From contig NZ_JAGHKO010000004.1 of assembly GCF_017742245.1 (NCBI RefSeq), positions 930,001 to 994,000 on the forward strand: a stretch of 64,000 bases of DNA. Reading direction: 5' to 3'. The notes below the pieces were generated by a model that was given only the letters and a program-made list of their open reading frames with translations, was not told where the DNA came from and did no database searches. How positions within the stretch are numbered: the first letter of the stretch is position 1; the number at the start of each line of letters is the position of its first letter. The position numbers and the translations under genes are program-made. This document shows positions 53,299 through 62,662 of the stretch, one piece after another. The stretch comes from Niastella soli. Its GTDB lineage: Bacteria > Bacteroidota > Bacteroidia > Chitinophagales > Chitinophagaceae.

Positions 53299-53895
53299 TT
53301 ACAAAGCAGAATGCAACGTATCGGCTACCAGTTGACGGGTAGTAGCAGTGAGGTCGGCCATATCCTGTAAAGAGATTATTTTGTCGAGGAAGACCTCTCT
53401 GTTTACAGCGGTCATGATCTTTTTATGCATGGCTGCCTGCAGCATTTCAATACGCTTTCTTGGTTCGTAAGAGCGAATATAAAAAAGTAGGGACTCCGTT
53501 TTGTTCCAGCGTTCAACGATCTTACCGTAGAATAATTCCGCTACTTCCGGGTCATGCGTCATCAAATGCTTTAAAAAATTAAGATCGTAAGAACGGATCT
53601 CAGTAGCTGTTAGTGTTTTGCTGAATTCATTAAAAGGCGCATCGGGCAGAAAGGCAAGGTTACCAAAAAATTCACCTGGCGTTACGATCTCATACACGCA
53701 TTCTTTTCCTTTGGGCGATAGGCGGCCCAGTTTTACAGCGCCGCTAATGATCTCATAAATATCTGTAAAACGCTGGGGCGCCCCGTACAACCAGGTTCCT
53801 TTTTTTATTGTATGAAAAGCAGTCTTCTCTTTTACCCCCGGAATATTCTTTGTTAAGAGGTAGTTATACAGGCCCATTTCTGCTACCATAGACAT
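53299..53895 (-). CDS. Crp/Fnr-family transcriptional regulator
   Basis: 198 residues. The cyclic-nucleotide-binding-like beta-barrel (about 20-125) includes IKKGTWLYGAPQRFTDIYEI, SGAVKLGRLSPKGKECVYEI and PGEFFGNLAF. A long helix and a C-terminal HTH (ISLQDMADLTATTRQLVADTLHSAL) follow, and the protein ends right after the recognition helix without the usual wing. No Cys cluster for an Fe-S sensor is seen. It faces away from the SxtJ gene end (convergent) and stands alone. Confidence 0.8.
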   Translation of the reverse strand: MSMVAEMGLYNYLLTKNIPGVKEKTAFHTIKKGTWLYGAPQRFTDIYEIISGAVKLGRLSPKGKECVYEIVTPGEFFGNLAFLPDAPFNEFSKTLTATEIRSYDLNFLKHLMTHDPEVAELFYGKIVERWNKTESLLFYIRSYEPRKRIEMLQAAMHKKIMTAVNREVFLDKIISLQDMADLTATTRQLVADTLHSAL

Positions 53896-54321
53896 GATAC
53901 AATTTTACATGGAAATTTGAATTTGTGCAAACAAGTGCAAAAAAGATTTCAGCAAGACTATTGTAATCAATAGTAATTTAATATGAATCATATATAAAAC
54001 AGATTGCTTAACAAGCAATTAACTAATTTATTTACTCAAGCTCAGGATCAGGAAGGAAGCAAAAACTTCTGTTTCATCCCAGGAAAAAGTAACTATGCCG
54101 CCGTTTTTTTGGTTCTCTATATTAATAGCAAATCGCTCATTCTGTTTTGCAGCTCTTCTCACTTTCATTTTTACCTGTGCAAAATCTTTCGACCGGTTGG
54201 GATCCGTTGGTCATTCTTTCAGATCGGTAAATGATCATCCCCTGTGCAAAACCAGGCGGTTGGTGTACGGTAATGATACAGAATGCCTGCATTTGGTATA
54301 TTCGCGTATTACAATAACATA
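53896..54321. other. AT-rich intergenic region between two Crp/Fnr genes
   Basis: A divergent spacer. Two overlapping short frames (54004-54234 and 54095-54322, +) show no family features. The latter starts MPPFFWFSILIANRSFCFA and might be a decayed fragment. No exact -7 element was found, and no hairpin. Confidence 0.45.
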
Positions 54322-54909
54322 ATGCCTATGTACGACTTATTCTTCCGGAAATTCAACGAAAAAGTAGCCCTTACCGCCGAAGAAGAAGCATTCGTAAAAC
54401 AATACCTTACCCCCAAAAAGCTACGCCGAAAACAATACTTCCTGCAGGAAGGCGATGTATGCAAAAGCATTTGCTTTGTGGAGAAAGGCGCCTTACGGGC
54501 CTATGTACTCGATGAGACCGGTGATGAACATATAACGGCCTTTGCCCTGGAGGGCTGGACGCTGGGCGACCTGTACAGCTTTATCAAGGCAGAACCCGCC
54601 ACCTGGAATATTGATGCCCTGGAAGATTGCGAACTCATATTGCTCAGCAAACAGGCCCATGACGAGCTGTTGCAAACGATGCCTAAATACGAAACATATA
54701 TCCGGCTGTTGATGACCGATGCCTATATGGCCCTGCAACGCCGCACCACTTATATGATCAGCCTGCCGCTGGAAGAACGTTACCTGGCATTTAACCAAAT
54801 GTATCCCACCCTTTTTCAACGGATTCCCCAGCATATGATCGCTTCCTTTATGGGACTCTCCGCCGAAACCTTGAGCCGCGTACGAAGCCGGATCAGCAAC
54901 CGTAAATAG
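54322..54909 (+). CDS. Crp/Fnr-family transcriptional regulator
   Basis: 195 residues from ATG 54322; ATG 54328 is an alternative and ATG 54283 would add 13 residues. The cNMP-binding fold contains LRRKQYFLQEGDVCKSICFVEKG split over two strands, and FALEGWTLGDLYSF. The C-terminal HTH is IPQHMIASFMGLSAETLSRVRSRI. The type is common in Bacteroidota next to small stress operons. It precedes the reductase-SnoaL-dioxygenase operon by 126 bases on the same strand and may control it. Confidence 0.82.
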   Translation: MPMYDLFFRKFNEKVALTAEEEAFVKQYLTPKKLRRKQYFLQEGDVCKSICFVEKGALRAYVLDETGDEHITAFALEGWTLGDLYSFIKAEPATWNIDALEDCELILLSKQAHDELLQTMPKYETYIRLLMTDAYMALQRRTTYMISLPLEERYLAFNQMYPTLFQRIPQHMIASFMGLSAETLSRVRSRISNRK

Positions 54910-55008
54910 CCTGTTATAGAAACCGTTGACAAAAATCAACGTTTTTCATTGATCAAAAGCAATATTATTTCTTGCCTGGAAGCATTGGAGCCAGGCTCCC
55001 CGCTGTAG

Positions 55009-55016
55009 TAGTTTTG
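55009..55016 (+). promoter_or_regulatory. -7 promoter element (TAGTTTTG) with a TTG upstream
   Basis: An exact TAnnTTTG, 19 bases before ATG 55036. A TTG at 54985-54987 is 21 bases upstream, close to the usual spacing. It drives the three-gene operon 55036-57195. Confidence 0.55.
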
Positions 55017-55035
55017 TGTTATCAAAAACAACATC

Positions 55036-55698
55036 ATGAGCACAAAACAAACTATTGCAATTATAGGCGCTACTGGTAACATGGGTTCTGGCATTGCTAA
55101 ATCATTATCAAAAACCAATAACAGATTACTGCTTTTTGCCCAACATACAGACAAAGTGAAAAGCCTGGTGGAAGACATAAAAAAAGGAAACCCCGCCGCT
55201 GAAGTGGAGGCTATGGAATGCCCTACCAATGCTTCCTGGGAAGCAGACATCATCCTCCTTGCCCTGCCTTATGCTGCTGAGAAAGAAATAGCGGCCAAAA
55301 TAAAAGAGGTGGCTAACCAGAAGATCGTGATCAGCATTTCCAACCCATTAAATGAGACTTACAGCGGACTGGTTACTTCACCCGACACCAGTGCCGCGGA
55401 GCATCTGCAACAACTGTTACCTAATTCAAAAGTGGTAAAAGCTTTCAATACCGTATTTGCTGCCGATTTTGCCAATACCATCATTGATGGCAAACAGATT
55501 GACACGCTTATTGCCGGCAATGATGCCCAGTCGCTGGATACCGTTTCAGCATTAGCGAAAGCAATCGGGTTGAACCCATTAGTGGCCGGTGAATTACCCT
55601 GGAGCCGAACATTAGAGAACATGGCTTTGTTACTAATTCAATTAACCATGAAATATAACTACAACTGGGTAGCTGGTTGGAAAGTATTACATAACTGA
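55036..55698 (+). CDS. NAD(P)-binding reductase, F420-dependent NADP reductase-like
   Basis: 220 residues. An N-terminal Rossmann motif, IAIIGATGNMGSGIAKSLSK, then LALPYAAEKEIAAKI and ISISNPLNE, SKVVKAFNTVFA and IAGNDAQSLDTV. It matches the NADPH-dependent F420 reductase (NPD) group of the 6-phosphogluconate-like superfamily. In Bacteroidota the partner cofactor is uncertain, since F420 synthesis is not expected. It is the first gene of a run with a SnoaL-like lipoprotein and a LigB-type dioxygenase, possibly in aromatic compound turnover. Confidence 0.8.
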   Translation: MSTKQTIAIIGATGNMGSGIAKSLSKTNNRLLLFAQHTDKVKSLVEDIKKGNPAAEVEAMECPTNASWEADIILLALPYAAEKEIAAKIKEVANQKIVISISNPLNETYSGLVTSPDTSAAEHLQQLLPNSKVVKAFNTVFAADFANTIIDGKQIDTLIAGNDAQSLDTVSALAKAIGLNPLVAGELPWSRTLENMALLLIQLTMKYNYNWVAGWKVLHN

Positions 55699-55728
55699 TC
55701 ACCCATTCAATCATTTAAAAAGTATAAC

Positions 55729-56313
55729 ATGAAAAAGACAACCCTTTATTCGCTTTGGATGGCGCTTGGCTTCGTAACTATAAGTGCTTTTCTGAGCTGT
55801 CAACATGCACCCAATGCAACAAACAGCTCTACCGAAAACATTGATAGCCTGAAAAAAATTGCAATGGATTTAGTGGCAGCCAACGACACCATTTCTTCCA
55901 ACCTGAAGAAATTCGATGAGCTGGATTTTGATGTCTTTAGCAATCAAAAATGGGACCGCTTAAAAGAAAGTCATGCCCCGGACATTAAAGTATTCTGGCC
56001 CGATGGGCATATGGCACAGGGTATTGACGTTCACATCGAGGACCTGAAGAAATTATTTGTATATGCACCCGATACCCGTATTAAGGAACACCCAATAAAA
56101 TTTGGCTCTGGCAACTATACCTTGGCAACAGGCGTCTTTGAAGGTACTTTTACCAAACCCATGCCTGTTGGGAATGGCAAATTCATTCAACCAACCGGCA
56201 AAGCTTTCAAAATGCCCATGGCTACCATTGGTATTTGGGAAAACGGGGTGATGAAGGAAGAACATCTTTTCTGGGATAACCAAACCTATGCAAAACAAAT
56301 AGGATTGCAGTAA
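55729..56313 (+). CDS. SnoaL-like (ester cyclase) lipoprotein
   Basis: 194 residues. The N-terminal lipoprotein signal has SAFLSCQHAPN with the lipobox Cys near residue 24. The mature part is a SnoaL-like alpha+beta barrel: WDRLKESHAPDIKVFWPDG, HIEDLKKLFVYAPDTRIKEH, GNYTLATGVFEGTFT and GIWENGVMKEEHLFWDNQTY. Members are polyketide cyclases, isomerases or binding proteins, and no fixed reaction can be given. It stops on the base right before the dioxygenase ATG, so the two are translationally linked. Confidence 0.8.
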   Translation: MKKTTLYSLWMALGFVTISAFLSCQHAPNATNSSTENIDSLKKIAMDLVAANDTISSNLKKFDELDFDVFSNQKWDRLKESHAPDIKVFWPDGHMAQGIDVHIEDLKKLFVYAPDTRIKEHPIKFGSGNYTLATGVFEGTFTKPMPVGNGKFIQPTGKAFKMPMATIGIWENGVMKEEHLFWDNQTYAKQIGLQ

Positions 56314-57195
56314 ATGGAGAGAAAACATTTCATACAAAATATCATAAAAGGAGCAGTAGGCATGACAACCTTGTCAGCATTTAACAATTTCACCAATAGT
56401 TTACCTGAACAGGATCAGCTAATGCCGGTGTTGTTTGTGGGGCACGGTTCGCCCATGAATGGAATTGAGGATACAGAATTCAGTCGCCGGTGGACGCAAA
56501 TGGCCAAAGAGATCCCAACACCAAAAGCAGTATTGGTGGTCTCGGCCCACTGGTTTACGAAAGGCACGAAAATAACAGCCATGGACTTTCCCCCAACGAT
56601 CCACGATTTTGGTGGTTTTCCCAGGGAGTTATTTGAAGTACAATACCCCGCCCCTGGCGATCCGTTACTGGCAAAGGAAACAGCCGGTTTGATCACCAGC
56701 ACACAGGTTGAACTGAACCACGACTGGGGCCTGGACCATGGCACCTGGACCATCGTTCGTCATATGTATCCCGATGCAACAATCCCTGTATTGCAATTGA
56801 GCATCGATTATTCCAAAGGACCGCAATACCATTATGACCTGGCGAAAGAATTGTACAGCCTGCGCAAAAAAGGCGTATTGATCATTGGAAGCGGCAACAT
56901 GGTACACAATCTGAGAATGGTAGCCTGGGATAAATTGAATGAAGAAAACTATGGCTACGATTGGGCAATTAACCTCAACTCTACATTCAAATCATTGATC
57001 CTGGATGGCAATCATAAACCATTGATCAATTTTAGTGAGTTGGGCAGAGATGCATTGCTGGCCATTCCCACGCCAGAACACTATCTGCCATTGTTGTATA
57101 CGTTGGGATTGAAGGGACCGAAAGACAATGTATCATTTTTCAATGACAAAGCCGTTGGTGGCTCCCTCACCATGACCTCTGTTAAGCTGGGTTAA
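56314..57195 (+). CDS. ygiD: 4,5-DOPA dioxygenase extradiol (LigB family) with N-terminal signal
   Basis: 293 residues, about 25-30 longer than E. coli YgiD. The extra N-terminus MERKHFIQNIIKGAVGMTTL looks like a Tat or Sec-type signal (RK in place of RR). The metal ligands His44 (VGHGSPMN), His79 (VVSAHWF) and His198 (GSGNMVHNL) are present, with His142 in LDHGTW as likely base. Family members open catechol rings such as DOPA. The signal suggests a periplasmic or envelope location. The gene overlaps the convergent transporter stop by 4 bases. Confidence 0.82.
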   Translation: MERKHFIQNIIKGAVGMTTLSAFNNFTNSLPEQDQLMPVLFVGHGSPMNGIEDTEFSRRWTQMAKEIPTPKAVLVVSAHWFTKGTKITAMDFPPTIHDFGGFPRELFEVQYPAPGDPLLAKETAGLITSTQVELNHDWGLDHGTWTIVRHMYPDATIPVLQLSIDYSKGPQYHYDLAKELYSLRKKGVLIIGSGNMVHNLRMVAWDKLNEENYGYDWAINLNSTFKSLILDGNHKPLINFSELGRDALLAIPTPEHYLPLLYTLGLKGPKDNVSFFNDKAVGGSLTMTSVKLG

Positions 57196-58199
57196 GAGTG
57201 TCCCACCTTATGCTTTCGCGCCATGCCCTGTGCAATGATACTTACGGTGATCAATTGCAGGGCGTGGTACAACATTACCGGCAACAGCAAAATACCCAGG
57301 AGCGGATTGTTCATAAAGATCACCTTTGCCATTACGGTCCCGTGGATCAGTGATTTTTTGGAACCACAAAAAGTGGCCGTGATCCTGTCTTCCCGGTTGA
57401 AATGCAGCAAACGGGCAATGTTATTGATAATAAAGTACACCAGAAAGAATAAGGCCAGTACACAGACACCCAGGATAAATAATTCTCCTATGCCCAGGTT
57501 GCTGAACATATGTTTATCGAATGAATCGCTGAAGGCGGTATATACAATGGAGAGAATAACTAATTGATCGAAATACTTTAATTGCTTGTTATACTTCTCT
57601 GCTATTTGCCCCAACAGTGTTGGGTTCAACAACAAACCCGCTATTACCGGCAACAGGATCTGTAATAACAGTTTAGTCACCACATCGCTCATATCCAGAT
57701 GATTTTGCTGGCCACCGGTTACCACCGCCATCCAGACCGGTGTAATAAAAATGCCCATCAGGCTGGAAATACTGGCATTGAAAATAGCCGCAGGAATATT
57801 GCCATTGGCGATAGACACCATCACTACGGAAGAAGAAACTGTGGAAGGCAATGCTGCCAGAAAAAAACTACCCAGCCATAACACCTGGGTATTTCCGTGA
57901 TCGAGCAAAGGCCGTAGCAACAACAACAGCACCGGAAACAGGATAAACGTTCCTGCCTGTACCAAAATATGCAAACGCCAGTTGCTCAAACCTGCTACCA
58001 GTTTCTTCCGGTTTAACTTCAAACCATAAAAGAAAAAGATAAATGAAATACCCAGGTTGGCTAAAGAAGATATAGAAAATGGCCCCTTTGCAATACCCGG
58101 ACCGGGAAATTGCGAGGCCAGGATGATCATTCCGATCAGGGATAAGATAAACCAATCCAGTCCAAACCGACCTAATAGCTTTGCTACTTTATTTGCCAT
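57192..58199 (-). CDS. Bile acid:sodium symporter family protein (SBF-like, YfeH type)
   Basis: 335 residues from ATG 58199; the TTG at 58217 is not favoured. About ten membrane helices. Family segments are FPGPGIAKG, FFFYGLKLNRKKL, ALPSTVSSSVVMVSIANGN (the crossing-helix core) and FCGSKKSLIHGTVMAK. Real bile-acid transport is unlikely in this setting; SBF-like proteins move organic anions or metabolites. It starts 33 bases after the GH36 gene on the same strand and may be its last operon member, carrying a product of glycan breakdown. This is positional inference. Confidence 0.82.
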   Translation of the reverse strand: MANKVAKLLGRFGLDWFILSLIGMIILASQFPGPGIAKGPFSISSLANLGISFIFFFYGLKLNRKKLVAGLSNWRLHILVQAGTFILFPVLLLLLRPLLDHGNTQVLWLGSFFLAALPSTVSSSVVMVSIANGNIPAAIFNASISSLMGIFITPVWMAVVTGGQQNHLDMSDVVTKLLLQILLPVIAGLLLNPTLLGQIAEKYNKQLKYFDQLVILSIVYTAFSDSFDKHMFSNLGIGELFILGVCVLALFFLVYFIINNIARLLHFNREDRITATFCGSKKSLIHGTVMAKVIFMNNPLLGILLLPVMLYHALQLITVSIIAQGMARKHKVGHS

Positions 58200-58232
58200 A
58201 AGAACTGCAAGATACAACCGGATTTTTATCTC

Positions 58233-60431
58233 CTACTCCACTGCCTTTAACTCCAATACCACACTGGCCCGGCGTGCTTTTACATCAGGGTTGTATCCAA
58301 CTGTCATCAAAAATTCACCTGAATATGTTTTATCGGCAATGGTTGACTTAGTACCAGGATACAGGTTCAATTCCTTCAGCTGATAGCGTTTTTTCGGATC
58401 GAGGCCCTTCATTCGAACAGGCCGCTCACTGCCCGCACCGTAACGGTCGCTCACTAAATAATTAAAGACAATCCCGGCATTCTTTTCTCCATTCAAATAC
58501 AGCACGGCAGCTACTGAATTATCCCGTGGGTCCTGCAATCGGTATTGATCACCCTGCCAAATGATTGGCTTGAAGGCATTATACGTTTTTAACGCATCCT
58601 GACAGAACCGGAGATCATTTGCATTCAGTTTGCTTACCACAATATCAAAACCCAGCTTACCCATCATGGCTACATCTGTTCTGTATTTGATAGGTTGTTT
58701 GCCCCAATCGGTCACATGGTTCGATGTGCTGATGGCCGGATAGAAATAAGAATATTCCCATTGCATAAAAATGCGTTCCAACGGGTCTGTATTATCACTG
58801 GGCCAGAACTCGGTAAAGTATTGCAGGGCCGCATAATCAACGCGTCCACCCCCACCCGAGCATAACATCATGGGTACAGTTGGATATTTCTTTCTTATCT
58901 TTTGCAACACACTGTACAATCCCTGTACATACTGTAAATAAAAATGGGCCTGATTGGTCAAATGGGCCGAATATGCATGGTATATAACAGCATTACAATC
59001 CCATTTTATATACGCCAGGTTAGGGTTCCTGGTAAACAGGTTATCGATCACATTAAATACAAAATCCTGCACCTGCGGATTGGTGAGATCGAGCACCAAC
59101 TGGTTCCTGAAATAATATTCCGGCCGCTTGGGTTGCTTCACCACCCAGTCGGGATGTTTCTCATACAATTCACTTTTTGGGTTCACCATTTCGGGTTCTA
59201 CCCAAATCCCAAATTTTACCTCATTAGCCTGCGCCTCACTTACCAACGAGGCAATGCCATTGGGCAGCTTCGACTTATTTTCCTGCCAGTCGCCTAATCC
59301 GGCATGATCGTCATTACGCGGATATTTATTGGCAAACCAGCCATCATCGAGCAGGAACAGATCAACACCCAGCTCTTTGGTATCTTTCAACAACGCTTTT
59401 AACTTCGTTTCATTGAAATCAAAATAGGTGCTCTCCCAGTTGTTCAACAACGTAAGACGGTTTCCCTTTCCATCAAGTAGTTTATAGTTACGCGCCCAGG
59501 CTTGCAATTGACGGCTGGCTTCGCCTTTTCCTTTATGCGACAACACCGTTAAAAATGCAGGGGTAGTAAATACTTCACCCGGTTGTAAGCTATACGGCGA
59601 AGCATGGTTGTTCACTCCGGCAATGATGCGCAGGTTATCCTGGTTATCGAGTTCGAGATCGATCTTGAAATTACCGCTCCATTCCAGCGCGCCATACAAC
59701 ACATCGCCTTCATCTTCGGTGGCAGGTTTGTTCAGCGACACCATAAATACCGGCGGTTGAAACAGATCGGCCCGGGTACCCAGTTTTGAATCGAGTGTTT
59801 TTATGCCATGAGTAAGCCGGTTTTCCTCGGGTTGCATTTCTTTGGCCCAGTCGCCATGATACTGACGCAACCAGAAACTTTCTGCTTTCAGGTACAAATT
59901 AGCAGACGCAAACTTTTGCAACACCACATTGCCCTTCTCGTTATGCCTGATCTCACTCCACTGTTCGGTTACATCTTCCTTGAAAAACGTTTTATAAAAC
60001 AACTTTACTTCAAAATCATACACAGGATCTTTCATTACGATGGTAACAAGCGAAGTATTGTCATCCAGCTTTTTTGTGTCGTGCTTTACATATTGCAGAT
60101 CAAGCGAAGTATTGCCATCGGCATGGGCTACGGTGATGGCAGGCTCAAACAAATTGCGCGAGCCCGATGAAGCATACGCCGCATTCGAAACCCCGGTATA
60201 TTCCTTAGTTTGCCTGTACATGGCCGAAATGGATTCGTATTCTTTATTATCGGTCAGCCTGGCCCCCAGATAAATAATGCCCAGGTTGTTGCTGGCATTG
60301 GTTTGTAACACCAACGCATTATGTTGTGTTTCCAGGGGTATGGTCACGTTTTGAGAAAACACATCCTGCTGTAAAAAAGTAAATAAGGTAATGGCTGCTA
60401 TTCCTATCAAACTGCGCGTATTCTTTTGCAT
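58233..60431 (-). CDS. Alpha-galactosidase, glycoside hydrolase family 36
   Basis: 732 residues from ATG 60431 with a signal peptide (MQKNTRSLIGIAAITLFTFL, cleaved after VFSQ). An N-terminal beta-supersandwich (about 30-290) leads to a TIM barrel. Barrel motifs are LLNNWESTYFDFNE, LFLLDDGWFANK, GIWVEPEMVNPKSEL, the nucleophile Asp in YIKWDCN (about 477) and the acid/base Asp in FWPSDNTDP (about 541). A C-terminal beta-sheet domain closes the protein. It removes terminal alpha-galactose from oligo- or polysaccharides. It lies 19 bases after the sialate esterase gene and belongs to the same transcript. Confidence 0.9.
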   Translation of the reverse strand: MQKNTRSLIGIAAITLFTFLQQDVFSQNVTIPLETQHNALVLQTNASNNLGIIYLGARLTDNKEYESISAMYRQTKEYTGVSNAAYASSGSRNLFEPAITVAHADGNTSLDLQYVKHDTKKLDDNTSLVTIVMKDPVYDFEVKLFYKTFFKEDVTEQWSEIRHNEKGNVVLQKFASANLYLKAESFWLRQYHGDWAKEMQPEENRLTHGIKTLDSKLGTRADLFQPPVFMVSLNKPATEDEGDVLYGALEWSGNFKIDLELDNQDNLRIIAGVNNHASPYSLQPGEVFTTPAFLTVLSHKGKGEASRQLQAWARNYKLLDGKGNRLTLLNNWESTYFDFNETKLKALLKDTKELGVDLFLLDDGWFANKYPRNDDHAGLGDWQENKSKLPNGIASLVSEAQANEVKFGIWVEPEMVNPKSELYEKHPDWVVKQPKRPEYYFRNQLVLDLTNPQVQDFVFNVIDNLFTRNPNLAYIKWDCNAVIYHAYSAHLTNQAHFYLQYVQGLYSVLQKIRKKYPTVPMMLCSGGGGRVDYAALQYFTEFWPSDNTDPLERIFMQWEYSYFYPAISTSNHVTDWGKQPIKYRTDVAMMGKLGFDIVVSKLNANDLRFCQDALKTYNAFKPIIWQGDQYRLQDPRDNSVAAVLYLNGEKNAGIVFNYLVSDRYGAGSERPVRMKGLDPKKRYQLKELNLYPGTKSTIADKTYSGEFLMTVGYNPDVKARRASVVLELKAVE

Positions 60432-60450
60432 GTAACAGATTAAAGGTTTT

Positions 60451-62424
60451 TTATTTTTGCGTAAGTGGTGGTGCATATTTGTTTTCAGCTGTAATTGATC
60501 TCCAGTTGTCGGTACGGAAGGGTGCTGCCGGCAATCCTGCACCATTAAACAGATTGGCCTTGCTATCGTCATCGGCCCAGGCATAACGCACAGCCACGGG
60601 GGTGGTTACTTCCGGCGCGGAAACCATAACAGCAGTGCCTGCAATGGCTGCTTTGGCCGGATAAAAATGCTGGTCGGCGCCCGCTACTTCAAATCCGGTC
60701 ACTTCGTTGTTGACCCCCATTAATCCTTTATCGGTGTTTGTAAACTGTATAGTAACGCTGTTGCCATTCACCTGCATATTCTTGTACACCGGCCCTGAAG
60801 CAACGCCTTGTTTACCGTATGTTTTTTGTAACGCCAGTAAAGCCAGGCGCTTACCTACATCCTGTTTGTTATGGGGATGAATATCGCCGGGCTCCCCGAT
60901 ATCAATAGTAACGACCATCCCGGTATTAGGCAAGGTGGTGGCCATAGCCTGCGCCTCCCGCAATTCAGCCCAGTTGCTGCCCTTGTTGCTATTACCATTG
61001 GCACTATTAAAACTGGTAAGCTGTACAAAATAAAATGGCATGGCAGGTTGTTTCCAGCGCATGCGCCAGTCGTTAATAAGCAATGGCATTGCTTTGCGGT
61101 ATTCATAGGCGCGACCGGCATTATTTTCACCCTGGTACCAAATGGCGCCCTTAATGGCCATTTTTATGATCGGACTGATCATCCCATTGTACAATACACT
61201 GGGATAATCATTTGGGCCAATACCTTTGCTTGTTTGCATAGATTCAATGCGGAACTTCCATGAACCGGCTAACGAGATTTTCCTGCCGTCAATCGTCAGG
61301 GCACAATCATCCGTTTCACCATAGATACCACCGCCACCACCGGTATCCTGTACCCGAACAGCAATTATATTTTTTCCTTTCTTCAGCAGGGAACCGGGTA
61401 TGTTATACACTCGCTTAATATTATACCCCTCTGTTGCCCCCACCTGTACACCGTTTACGTAAGTAACATCATTATCATCGATCATAGCCAGTTGCAACAT
61501 GACTGGCTTACCGGCATCGGCTTCCTCTACATTGATCTCTTTTCTATACCAGATAACACCATCGAACTTCGGTCCGGGCAATTGGCTCTCCCATACTTCA
61601 GGCACATGCATCGGACGCCATTTACTATCATCCAGATCAACCGATGGCCATTGCTTTATGGTTGCGGTATCAATATTATTTAATTGCAACGACTCCAGGT
61701 AGACTTGCATTTGCTGGTCTTTCAGGGCAGTTAATTCGGCGGTGCTTTTTTCCGGCGTTATTGCTGTAAGCCAGTTGTAATAAGGTTCACTTTCAAACCC
61801 CTTTCGACTGATCCAGCTTTCTATATCGGTACCGCCCCAGGTAGAGTTGATAAGCCCGATAGGAACATGCAGCTGTTGGTTCAGGGCTCTTCCAAAGAAG
61901 TAGCCTACTGCTGAAAAGGGCGGAATGTTTTGCGGATTGCAGGTTTGCCAGGCGCCGCCTTTCACCTCCTCGATCGGTTTGCCCTGTACATTTTTTTCTA
62001 CTGTAAATAACCGGATGGAGGGATAATTGGCTGCGGCAATTTCCTGGTCAGCATTTACTACCTGCGACCAGCCTTTCACCGGCATTTCCATGTTCGACTG
62101 GCCGGCGCATACCCATACATCGCCCATCAGGATGCCATGCAGCGTGATAGTTGTTTTTCCCTTTACCTGCAGGTCATAAGGCCCACCTGCTTGCTCTGGT
62201 GCCATTACGGCTTGCCAATTACCATTTGCATCGGCCTTTACTGATCTTTGCTGTTGATGAAATTGTACTGTTATGGTCTCAGCTGGTGCAGCCCAGCCCC
62301 ACACGCTCAATGGCGCATTCCGTTGAAGCACCATGCTGTCGCCAAAGATTGTTGGTAACTTAACCTGGGCAGCTAAGTTCAATGCAAGAAGCATTTGTGA
62401 GCAAAAGACAATCGTTTTTATCAT
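60451..62424 (-). CDS. Sialate O-acetylesterase-type carbohydrate esterase
   Basis: 657 residues from ATG 62424, signal peptide ending LAAQ. The SASA/SGNH core has the nucleophile Ser110 in VCAGQSNMEMPV and the Asp/His pair in GDIHPHNKQDVG. An inserted galactose-binding-like beta-sandwich occupies about 255-385 (VIWYRKEINVEEADAG, YVNGVQVGATEGY). INSTWGGTDIESW and AIWYQGENNAGRAYEY are further family motifs. It removes acetyl groups from glycans. In non-pathogenic soil Bacteroidota the likely targets are plant polysaccharides rather than sialic acid. It sits between GH95 and GH36. Confidence 0.88.
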   Translation of the reverse strand: MIKTIVFCSQMLLALNLAAQVKLPTIFGDSMVLQRNAPLSVWGWAAPAETITVQFHQQQRSVKADANGNWQAVMAPEQAGGPYDLQVKGKTTITLHGILMGDVWVCAGQSNMEMPVKGWSQVVNADQEIAAANYPSIRLFTVEKNVQGKPIEEVKGGAWQTCNPQNIPPFSAVGYFFGRALNQQLHVPIGLINSTWGGTDIESWISRKGFESEPYYNWLTAITPEKSTAELTALKDQQMQVYLESLQLNNIDTATIKQWPSVDLDDSKWRPMHVPEVWESQLPGPKFDGVIWYRKEINVEEADAGKPVMLQLAMIDDNDVTYVNGVQVGATEGYNIKRVYNIPGSLLKKGKNIIAVRVQDTGGGGGIYGETDDCALTIDGRKISLAGSWKFRIESMQTSKGIGPNDYPSVLYNGMISPIIKMAIKGAIWYQGENNAGRAYEYRKAMPLLINDWRMRWKQPAMPFYFVQLTSFNSANGNSNKGSNWAELREAQAMATTLPNTGMVVTIDIGEPGDIHPHNKQDVGKRLALLALQKTYGKQGVASGPVYKNMQVNGNSVTIQFTNTDKGLMGVNNEVTGFEVAGADQHFYPAKAAIAGTAVMVSAPEVTTPVAVRYAWADDDSKANLFNGAGLPAAPFRTDNWRSITAENKYAPPLTQK

Positions 62425-62662
62425 GATGCATTTCGTTTTTCGGCAATCGGCAATCGTGAATCGGCAAACGTGAATCGGCAAATGCCCTAATTGCGGAATC
62501 CTGGCCTTAATCGGTCTGAACTAGTACGGCATCTCGCCTGCGGCTCGGCACCCAAACCCAAAACTCAATAACCTAATAACTTAAGCACTTATTAACTTCC
62601 CCTCCATCATCCCTATCAACTATTTCAACTTGCCTTCCTGGCTACCTGATCAACTGGTCAAC
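62425..62662. repeat. Intergenic repeats with a CGGCAAT heptamer array
   Basis: Six contiguous 7-base units at 62441-62482: cggcaat, cggcaat, cgtgaat, cggcaaa, cgtgaat, cggcaaa. Further on are stuttering words (aacctaataacttaagcac; gatcaactggtcaac at 62648-62662). The same aactgatcaactggtcaac word occurs at about 34336-34353. Confidence 0.75.

Noticed and set aside
54004-54322. Two overlapping short frames (76 and 75 codons) before the Crp/Fnr gene
   Set aside because: No family resemblance and a poor start for the first. The second overlaps the regulator's start. A decayed fragment cannot be excluded.
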